Below, in pieces: positions 57,804-64,000 of a stretch of 64,000 bases of DNA. The notes under the pieces are model-generated. The model was given only the letters and a program-made list of their open reading frames with translations. It was not told the DNA's origin and did not search any database. This stretch comes from an uncultured Pseudomonadota bacterium (lineage in GTDB: Bacteria > Myxococcota_A > UBA796 > SXON01): the NCBI GenBank assembly GCA_903885375.1, contig CAISIK010000014.1:1-64000 (forward strand). The letters are read 5' to 3'. Position 1 is the stretch's first letter, and the number at the start of each line of letters is the position of its first letter. The translations under genes and the position numbers were made by a program.

Positions 57804-60251
57804 ATGGCCTTCGACCCGCCCAGCTACGAACAGGGCGCCCCGCCGAATCTCCCGCCTGAACTCGACCTGCCCATCCTCGCCATCCGCAACACGGTCATCT
57901 TCCCTGTGCTCGCGTTCCCCATCAACGTGGGTCGCGACAAGTCGCTCGAAGCCGTAGAGCGCGCCCTCGCGGGCGACAAGCTGCTGGGCATCGTGGCCCA
58001 GCAGGATGCCAAGAACGAGGATCCCGACACCGCCGAGCTCTACCTCACCGGCACGGTGGTGAAGATCCTGAAGTCGGTGAAGATGCCGGGCAACAAGCTC
58101 AACGTCATCATCCAGGGCCTCAGCCGCATCAAGGTCGAGCGGTGGATGACCACGTCGCCCACGCTCTCCGCGCATGTCCGGGTGTTCCCGGAGTCGCAGG
58201 AAACCACGCCCGAGCTCGAGTCGCTGATGGCCACCATGCGTGAGCTCGCGCAGAAGATCATCGACCTCAGCCCCCACATCCCTTCGGAGGCGAGCTTCCT
58301 CGTCCGCAGCATCGACAACCCCGGCATCCTCGCCGACATCGTGGCCAGCAACCTGTCCATCGGCGTGGAGGAGAAGCAGGAGCTGCTCGACACGCTCGAC
58401 ACGCGCGAGCGCATGGGCAAGGTCATCGCGCTCCTGAACAAGGAGCTCCAGGTCCTCGAGCTCAGCCAGAAGATCCAGACGGAGGTCAAGGGCGAGATGG
58501 ACAAGGCGCAGCGGGAGTACTTCCTCCGCGAGCAGCTCAAGGCCATCCAGAAGGAGCTCGGCGAGACGGATGACCGCCAGGAGGAGTTCGAGGAGATCAA
58601 GAAGGGCATCAAGAAGGCCCGGATGCCCAAGGACGTCGAGAAGGTGGCCTACAAGGAGCTCAAGCGCATGAGTCGCATGAGCCCCGGCGCCGCCGAGTAC
58701 ACCGTCAGCCGCACCTACATCGACTGGCTCATGGAGCTGCCCTGGTCGGCCCAGACGGAAGACGTGATGGACGTCGCCGAGGCCGGCCGTATCCTCGATG
58801 CCGACCACTACGGGCTCGAAAAGGTAAAGCAGCGCATCCTTGAGTACCTCGCGGTGCGCAAGCTCAAGCGCGACATGAAGGGCCCCATCCTCTGCCTCGT
58901 CGGGCCCCCCGGCGTCGGCAAGACCTCGCTCGCGAAGTCGGTGGCCCGGGCGCTCGGCCGCAAGATGGTGCGCATCTCGCTCGGCGGCGTGCGTGACGAG
59001 GCCGAGGTTCGCGGCCATCGGCGCACCTACATCGGGTCGCTGCCCGGCAAGGTGATCAAGGGCATCAAGAAGGCGGGCACCAACAACCCCGTCTTCGTGC
59101 TGGACGAGATCGACAAGCTCGGCGCCGACTACCGCGGCGACCCCTCGAGCGCGCTCCTCGAGGTGCTCGACCCCGAGCAGAACGACACCTTCATGGATCA
59201 CTACCTCGATGTGCCCTTCGATCTCTCGAAGGTGCTCTTCATCGCCACGGCCAACCTCGCCGACCCCATCCCCGGCCCCCTGCGGGACCGCATGGAGATC
59301 ATCGAGATCCCCGGCTACACGATGGAGGAGAAGCTCAAGATCGCCCGGAACTACCTGCTCCCCGAAGCGGTCGAGGAGCACGGCCTGAAGGCCGAGCAGG
59401 TGGTGTTCGACGATGAGTCGCTGAAGTTCCTGATCAAGAGCTACACGCGCGAAGCGGGCGTTCGCAGCCTCAAGCGCGAGATCGCGGCCGTGAGCCGGTG
59501 GATCGCCAAGGAGGTCGCATCGGGCCGCCATGTCGAGGGCTTCACCGTGACCCCGGAAGCCATCGAGGAGATCCGTGGGCCCATCCACTTCTTCGCCGAA
59601 GTGGCCGAGCGCACCAGCGTGCCGGGCGTGGCCACGGGCCTCGCGTGGACCGCCGCGGGTGGCGACATCCTCTTCATCGAGGCCACCAAGATGAAGGGCA
59701 AGGGCGGCATCCAGCTCACCGGCTCCCTGGGCGATGTGATGAAGGAGTCCGTGGGCGTGGCGCGCAGCTACATCCGCTCCGCCGCCACCGAGCTCGGCAT
59801 CGATCCCGACGTGTTCGACAACACCGATGTGCACGTGCACGTGCCCTCGGGCGCCATCCCCAAGGATGGTCCGAGCGCGGGCGTCACGATGCTCACGGCG
59901 ATGGTGTCGCTGCTCACCGGCCTGAAGGTCGATCCCACGCTGGCCATGACGGGCGAGGCCACCCTCCGGGGCGCCGTGCTGCCGGTGGGCGGCGTGAAGG
60001 AGAAGGTGCTGGCGGCCCACCGCGCCGGCATCCGCACCGTGCTCCTGCCCGAGCGTTGCAAGAAGGACCTCGTGGAAGTCCCCAAGGAAATCCGCGACGA
60101 CATGACCTTCCACTTCTGCTCGCGCATGGAGGAGGTGCTCGACCTCGCGCTTGGCGCCGAGAACATCGCGGAGCGCCGGGCCACGCTGCAGCTCGAGCTG
60201 GCCCGTCGTGCCGCCAAGCCGGCGGCGCCCACGACCCAGGCCCAGGCCTGA
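57804..60251 (+). CDS. lon: ATP-dependent protease Lon
   Basis: Cytosolic AAA+ protease that removes misfolded and regulatory proteins. The 815 residues comprise the N-terminal LON substrate domain ([20 protein letters not shown]), a coiled region ([20 protein letters not shown]), one AAA+ module (Walker A GPPGVGKT at 367-374; Walker [12 protein letters not shown]) and the C-terminal protease. The catalytic dyad is Ser691 in [10 protein letters not shown] and Lys734 in [14 protein letters not shown], spaced 43 as in E. coli. Good AGGAG ribosome binding site. It converges with the oxidative-stress operon. Confidence 0.97.
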   Translation: MAFDPPSYEQGAPPNLPPELDLPILAIRNTVIFPVLAFPINVGRDKSLEAVERALAGDKLLGIVAQQDAKNEDPDTAELYLTGTVVKILKSVKMPGNKLNVIIQGLSRIKVERWMTTSPTLSAHVRVFPESQETTPELESLMATMRELAQKIIDLSPHIPSEASFLVRSIDNPGILADIVASNLSIGVEEKQELLDTLDTRERMGKVIALLNKELQVLELSQKIQTEVKGEMDKAQREYFLREQLKAIQKELGETDDRQEEFEEIKKGIKKARMPKDVEKVAYKELKRMSRMSPGAAEYTVSRTYIDWLMELPWSAQTEDVMDVAEAGRILDADHYGLEKVKQRILEYLAVRKLKRDMKGPILCLVGPPGVGKTSLAKSVARALGRKMVRISLGGVRDEAEVRGHRRTYIGSLPGKVIKGIKKAGTNNPVFVLDEIDKLGADYRGDPSSALLEVLDPEQNDTFMDHYLDVPFDLSKVLFIATANLADPIPGPLRDRMEIIEIPGYTMEEKLKIARNYLLPEAVEEHGLKAEQVVFDDESLKFLIKSYTREAGVRSLKREIAAVSRWIAKEVASGRHVEGFTVTPEAIEEIRGPIHFFAEVAERTSVPGVATGLAWTAAGGDILFIEATKMKGKGGIQLTGSLGDVMKESVGVARSYIRSAATELGIDPDVFDNTDVHVHVPSGAIPKDGPSAGVTMLTAMVSLLTGLKVDPTLAMTGEATLRGAVLPVGGVKEKVLAAHRAGIRTVLLPERCKKDLVEVPKEIRDDMTFHFCSRMEEVLDLALGAENIAERRATLQLELARRAAKPAAPTTQAQA

Positions 60252-60282
60252 GCGGTCGGCGGTTGAGCGAGCGCGTGGGGCT

Positions 60283-60298
60283 CCGGCCGCGAGGCCGG
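60283..60298. terminator. GNRA-loop hairpin between lon and the convergent fur-like gene
   Basis: CCGGCC (60283-60288), loop GCGA, GGCCGG (60293-60298): a perfect 6-bp stem with a GNRA tetraloop in the 50-nt convergent gap. It lacks a T-tract, so a role as bidirectional terminator is only likely by position. Confidence 0.4.
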
Positions 60299-60301
60299 GC
60301 G

Positions 60302-60694
60302 CTACGCGCAGCGCTCGCAGGGCATGAGGATGCGCACTTCTGCGGGCGCAGCCATGCCGTTCCAACGCACCTCGACCTCCTCGACCGGAATGTCGGTGAG
60401 CGCACCGCAGGAGGGGCAGGCCTGGTGGTGGTGCGGCTCCCGCTTCGGGTCGAAGCGCGTGTCGCGACCGGCCTGGCGCAACGCCCTCAACGCGCCCAGC
60501 TCCACGAGGAGCGTGAGCGTGTTGTAGACGGTGGCCCGGCTCAGGCCCGGGCAGGCGCGGCTCACGTCGGCGTGCACCTGCGCCGCCGTGGGGTGGTTCG
60601 GGTTGTCGTGGAGGTAGGAAACGATCGCGCGGCGGGGGCCCGTGATGGACAGCCCCTGCTCACGCAACAGCGCCTCCACGACCCCGGGGTTCAT
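60302..60694 (-). CDS. Fur/PerR-family metalloregulator
   Basis: 130-residue Fur-family repressor. A winged-helix DNA-binding domain comes first (GPRRAIVSYLHDNPNHPTAAQ, then PGLSRATVYNTLTLLVELG, the recognition helix). The dimerisation domain has PHHHQAC and the structural zinc site Cys93-x2-Cys96 (CPSCG) with Cys126-x2-Cys129 (CERC). Its position as last gene of an operon with a peroxiredoxin favours a PerR-like, peroxide-sensing role over iron control, but the sensing residues cannot be decided by eye. The ATG overlaps the peroxiredoxin stop (ATGA). Confidence 0.88.
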   Translation of the reverse strand: MNPGVVEALLREQGLSITGPRRAIVSYLHDNPNHPTAAQVHADVSRACPGLSRATVYNTLTLLVELGALRALRQAGRDTRFDPKREPHHHQACPSCGALTDIPVEEVEVRWNGMAAPAEVRILMPCERCA

Positions 60695-61155
60695 CCGCCG
60701 AGAGCCGCGAGGACGGCGCTGTAGTCGGGCTCGACGCCGGGGTTCGGCGCGATCCACTCGTACACGACGGTGCCGTTCTCGTCGATCACGAAGGCGGAGC
60801 GGTTCGCCACCTCGAGACCCTCGATACCGGCGAAGTTCGGCCAGGACACGCCGTAGGCTCGGGTGGCCTGACGGTGCACGTCGGAGAGCAGCGGGAAGGT
60901 CGCGCCGGTCTTGGCGGCGAAGGCGGCGTTGCTGAAGGGCATGTCCACGCTGATACCGAGGACGGTGGCCTTGCCGGCGGAGATGCCGGCGAACTGGTCG
61001 CGCACGGTGCAGAGCTCGCGCTCGCACACGCCAGTGAAGGCGGCCGGGTAGAAGAGGAGGGCCACGCGCTGGCCACGCAGCGAAGCGAGGGCGGTGGCCT
61101 CCTTGCGCTGGTTGAACAGGGTGAAGTCGGGAGCGGTCTTGCCGAGGAGGGACAT
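60691..61155 (-). CDS. peroxiredoxin (AhpE/PrxQ-like)
   Basis: Thioredoxin-fold thiol peroxidase of 154 residues, reducing H2O2 and organic hydroperoxides. The peroxidatic Cys44 sits in FYPAAFTGVCERELC, and a second Cys49 lies five residues later, the spacing of PrxQ/BCP atypical 2-Cys enzymes; the remaining sequence (FPLLSDVHRQATRAYGV) also fits AhpE. It overlaps the Fur-like gene by ATGA and follows the DUF3501 gene by 14 nt, tying it to the rubrerythrin operon. Confidence 0.92.
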   Translation of the reverse strand: MSLLGKTAPDFTLFNQRKEATALASLRGQRVALLFYPAAFTGVCERELCTVRDQFAGISAGKATVLGISVDMPFSNAAFAAKTGATFPLLSDVHRQATRAYGVSWPNFAGIEGLEVANRSAFVIDENGTVVYEWIAPNPGVEPDYSAVLAALGG

Positions 61156-61169
61156 CTTTGATTCCGAGG

Positions 61170-61748
61170 TCAGGGTGAGGAGAGGTCGTCGAGCAGGGCG
61201 GCCCGCAGCGTGCGGGAAAGGGGGACGGAGAGCGGCGCGGCCGGGTGGGTCACGGCGATGGAGGCGGCGCGGTGGAAGTCACCGAGGGCGGCGGCCGCAC
61301 CCTCGTGCAGCGGGAAGCGGATGAACTGCACCGACGAGATGCGCACGTCGTTGAACTGCTCCTCGTCGAACCGGGCCTTCGCCGGGGGGAGGCCTTCGAG
61401 GTGCAGCCAGACGTGTTCCTGCAGGCCGAGCAGCGCGGTGAGCATCCGCTTCCGCTGCTCGGGGTCGTCGTACTCGAGCAGCAGCGTCACGCTGAGGCTC
61501 TCCGCGTTCGGAAGGAGGGCGTTGTAGGTGTCGAGCTCGTGCTGGATGGCCTCGGGGGCGCTGATGTGCTCCACTCGACACATCTCCTGCACCTGCCACC
61601 AGCAGGTGCCGAGGTTCTCGAACAGCATCGTCATGTTCGGCCCCACGGCCAGCCGCCGCACGGCCTTCGCGGCGAGGATGTCGGCTTCGTGGCGCCTCCG
61701 GGCGGCCATGAACTCGGCGTTGGGCAGGATGTCGGCGAGCGTGAGCAT
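61170..61748 (-). CDS. DUF3501 family protein
   Basis: 192 residues of a family with no assigned biochemical function but a firm genomic link to rubrerythrin and CCG-domain Fe-S proteins. Typical segments are the N-terminal [20 protein letters not shown] and FENLGTCWWQVQEMCRVEHI with a conserved Cys pair, then AIQHELDTYNALLPNAESLS. The start ATG overlaps the stop of the Fe-S oxidoreductase gene (TGATG). Confidence 0.88.
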   Translation of the reverse strand: MLTLADILPNAEFMAARRRHEADILAAKAVRRLAVGPNMTMLFENLGTCWWQVQEMCRVEHISAPEAIQHELDTYNALLPNAESLSVTLLLEYDDPEQRKRMLTALLGLQEHVWLHLEGLPPAKARFDEEQFNDVRISSVQFIRFPLHEGAAAALGDFHRAASIAVTHPAAPLSVPLSRTLRAALLDDLSSP

Positions 61749-63196
61749 CAGGTGGGCTCCGGCTCGACGGGGCCCAGCGGCGCGACGGCGCGCTCCGCGG
61801 TGCCGCCGTAGGACTCCCACATCAGCTCAATGGGGTGCTTCACCTTCTTGCCGCTCGCCTCCTCGATCTGCAGCTTGGCGATGAGGCAGTCGGAGCTGTA
61901 GGTGCCAGCGCCGGAACCCTCCAGCTCGGACATCAACTTCTTGCTTCCTTCCTTGGAGAGCTCGTAGTACTCCTTCTTCATGCCCCAGGTGCCGTCCATG
62001 CAGGAGCAGCGGTCCACCATGGTGACCTGGGCACCCGGAAGGCGGCGAAGCATGTCGCGGCTGCGGAAGCCGATCTTCTGCACCTTCAGGTGGCAGGGGA
62101 GGTGGTAGCCGACCGCGCCCACGTCGGTGGTGTAGTCCTCGCGGAGCGCTCCCTCCTTGCGGAGGCGGAAGAGATACTCCATCAGGTCGAAGCTGCAGCG
62201 GGCCACGGCCTCGGCGGCTTCGGTGCCCACGTAGTCCTTCCACTCCTTCTTCATCATGAAGCTGCAGGTGGGGCCGGGGCTCACGATGTCGCAGCCGGCC
62301 TGCACGTAGGGCAGGAGCACATCGATGTTGTGGCGGGCCCAGTCGGTGGCGCGAGGCACATCGCCGCCATCGAGCGCCGGCATGCCACAGCAGCGCATCT
62401 CGGGCGCGAAGACGGTGATGCCGCTGTGCTCGAGCACCTCCACGGCGGCGCGGCCCACCTGCGGCTCGTTCCACTGCACGGAGCAGGTGTAGAACAGCAC
62501 CACCTTGCGACCCGACACGCTGGTCGGGTCCGGCCGGGTGGCGTGGCGCGCCTTGAACCATCTCAAGAAGGTCTGCGAGGCGAAGGCGGGGAGCTGCCGG
62601 TCGCGGTGGATGCCGACGGTGTGCTCCATCATCACACGATTGGGGCGCAGGTTGGTGACGGCGTTGGCCACCGCGGGCAGGATCGTGCCGATGGTGCCGA
62701 TGAGATCAGGGTCGCCCAGGACGCGGTCCTGCAGCGGCACGCCCTTCTCGCGCGCATCGATCGCCTTGTGGCGGAGCATCAGCCGAGGGAAGTCGACGGC
62801 GAACTCGTGCGGCGGGGTGTAGGGGCAGATCGGGTCGCACAGCTTGCACTGGTAGCAGAGGTCCACCACGCGTTGGTTCACGCTCAGCGGCAGGCGCTCC
62901 AGCGCCTCGGCCTGGCCGTGCACATCCTCGCGCGCCGGTGCGGCGTGCTCCCCACCGGTGGCCGCGGCGTGGTTGCCGAGCGCATCGACCGCGTGGTGCG
63001 TGGCCGGCGCGCCTTCCGACAGGTGGGCCGTGGGATCGAGCGCGTCGATGGCATCGAACAGGGCAGGAAAGCTGGGGCACAGGTTGAAGCAGAGCCGGCA
63101 GCCGTTGCAGATTTCGAAGACACGCTTCTCCTCCGCCTCCAGGGCACTCCGTGACCAGTAGACCTCGTCGCGGGGGGTAGGGACGGTGCGGGGCAA
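61748..63196 (-). CDS. CCG-domain Fe-S oxidoreductase (GlpC/HdrB-like)
   Basis: 482-residue iron-sulfur protein. Two 4Fe-4S ferredoxin motifs are at the N-terminus ([32 protein letters not shown]). Two cysteine-rich CCG-like domains follow ([42 protein letters not shown]), of the type that binds a noncubane cluster in heterodisulfide reductase. Its role is probably electron transfer to rubrerythrin, as inferred from the conserved trio. The TTG start at 63196 has AGGAG 7 nt upstream. 66 nt separate it from rubrerythrin. Confidence 0.9.
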   Translation of the reverse strand: MPRTVPTPRDEVYWSRSALEAEEKRVFEICNGCRLCFNLCPSFPALFDAIDALDPTAHLSEGAPATHHAVDALGNHAAATGGEHAAPAREDVHGQAEALERLPLSVNQRVVDLCYQCKLCDPICPYTPPHEFAVDFPRLMLRHKAIDAREKGVPLQDRVLGDPDLIGTIGTILPAVANAVTNLRPNRVMMEHTVGIHRDRQLPAFASQTFLRWFKARHATRPDPTSVSGRKVVLFYTCSVQWNEPQVGRAAVEVLEHSGITVFAPEMRCCGMPALDGGDVPRATDWARHNIDVLLPYVQAGCDIVSPGPTCSFMMKKEWKDYVGTEAAEAVARCSFDLMEYLFRLRKEGALREDYTTDVGAVGYHLPCHLKVQKIGFRSRDMLRRLPGAQVTMVDRCSCMDGTWGMKKEYYELSKEGSKKLMSELEGSGAGTYSSDCLIAKLQIEEASGKKVKHPIELMWESYGGTAERAVAPLGPVEPEPT

Positions 63197-63262
63197 TCGT
63201 GCTCCTGGGGTGCGAAAGTGGGGATCGGGCCCCGGCGGGTGGCCGGAGCCCGATCGCGGGGC

Positions 63263-63679
<417 letters not shown>

Positions 63680-63724
63680 GGGGGATCCTGGGTGTGCGCC
63701 GCGATCGTCCGCGGCACTCCCCTC

Positions 63725-63760
63725 TATCTGGACCCGATCTAAATTTCCACCGCAGCGCTC
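63725..63760 (-). promoter_or_regulatory. A/T-rich promoter/operator region of the rubrerythrin operon
   Basis: Read on the minus strand this contains AAATTTAGATC and CCAGATAGAGG, with a repeated AGAT core and a GATAGA -10-like box, in otherwise GC-rich DNA. It lies about 45-80 nt before the rubrerythrin ATG. Which regulator binds is not visible. Confidence 0.35.
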
Positions 63761-63771
63761 GAACGCCTTCG

Positions 63772-64000
63772 CTATCGTTTCCGCTTCCGGGTCGGGGCGG
63801 GCGGCGGCTCGGCAATCACCACCTCCACCTCCTCGATGGGCTCGAGCAGCTCCACCCGTTCGAGCGGCACCTCGGCGAGCTCCGCGAACGGGTCCTTGTC
63901 CTCGATGCCCTCGGCCGCCACGTCATCCTCGATCGAGGATTCCGGGGGCAGGGGAGCGGCATACTTCCGGTGGAGCTTGGCGTAGGCGGGAAGCTCGTCG
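63772..64000 (-). CDS. C-terminal part of a gene cut by the window end
   Basis: The minus-strand frame is open from 64000 to a TAG at 63772-63774 (75 residues shown). It begins DELPAYAKLHRKYAAPLP and is very acidic in the middle (ESSIEDDVAAEGIEDKDPF, LEPIEEVEVVIAE), then ends in a short basic tail PAPTRKRKR. This looks like a disordered C-terminal tail of a larger protein; the product is not identifiable. Codon bias agrees with the neighbours. It lies upstream of rubrerythrin with a 92-nt gap. Confidence 0.6.
   Translation of the reverse strand, partial: DELPAYAKLHRKYAAPLPPESSIEDDVAAEGIEDKDPFAELAEVPLERVELLEPIEEVEVVIAEPPPAPTRKRKR

Noticed and set aside
55782..60365. A 1527-codon open frame on the minus strand opposite lon and the membrane protein
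   Set aside because: It is the mirror of lon coding with an Ala/Arg/His-rich translation and no start signals.

Overview
The window is very GC-rich and densely coded on both strands, and it reads as chromosome of a Gram-negative, predatory- or myxobacteria-like lineage (Myxococcota / former Deltaproteobacteria is my best guess). The evidence is the strong third-position GC bias, many short lipoproteins with LxxC lipoboxes, MopE-type DxDGDG repeat proteins, a Ser/Thr kinase with a PEGA tail, orphan TonB-like and Tad-like genes, an orphan PfaD, Tat and MreB machinery, and TTG/GTG starts in several core genes. I see no tRNA, rRNA, CRISPR array or prophage.

Layout. 0.3-5.8 kb: housekeeping genes accA-aroA, an exported repeat protein, a GT87-like membrane protein and rlmB with a six-copy 21-bp repeat in its 5' end. 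5.8-18 kb: mostly envelope proteins (two beta-propeller lipoproteins, one carrying two c-type hemes; a DUF2254 membrane protein; a GST-like protein; a beta-barrel candidate; a three-gene TadE/TadE/TadG operon; a MopE-repeat lipoprotein; gshA; a thioredoxin-like lipoprotein). 18-21 kb: a TPR-sensor histidine kinase followed by an atypical receiver protein. 21-24 kb: an SCP2-type thiolase and two small envelope proteins. 23.6-31.8 kb: cmk ... rpsA-lapA, a widely conserved neighbourhood, here interrupted by an MBOAT acyltransferase, its SGNH-like partner and an unusual AAA+ protein whose C-terminal third resembles peptide-chain release factor 2 without the GGQ loop. 31.8-41 kb: mreB, sppA, a soluble lytic transglycosylase, a WD40-like protein, tatBC and a class II amidotransferase, mainly envelope biogenesis. 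41-47.6 kb: a PEGA-domain Ser/Thr kinase with a small exported partner and two TonB-like proteins. 47.7-57.7 kb: ferredoxin, small proteins, PfaD, and two paralogous polytopic membrane proteins that flank a dead IS91-family transposase and a ceramidase-like lipoprotein. 57.8-63.7 kb: lon, then a convergent peroxide/oxidative-stress operon (rubrerythrin, CCG Fe-S oxidoreductase, DUF3501, peroxiredoxin, Fur/PerR-like regulator). The window ends inside a gene on the minus strand.

Two themes stand out. The first is the AAA+/release-factor-like fusion between cmk and rpsA. The second is a recurring TA-containing -10-like box placed 5-7 nt before the start codons of about a dozen genes, most without a Shine-Dalgarno sequence, which suggests leaderless transcription.
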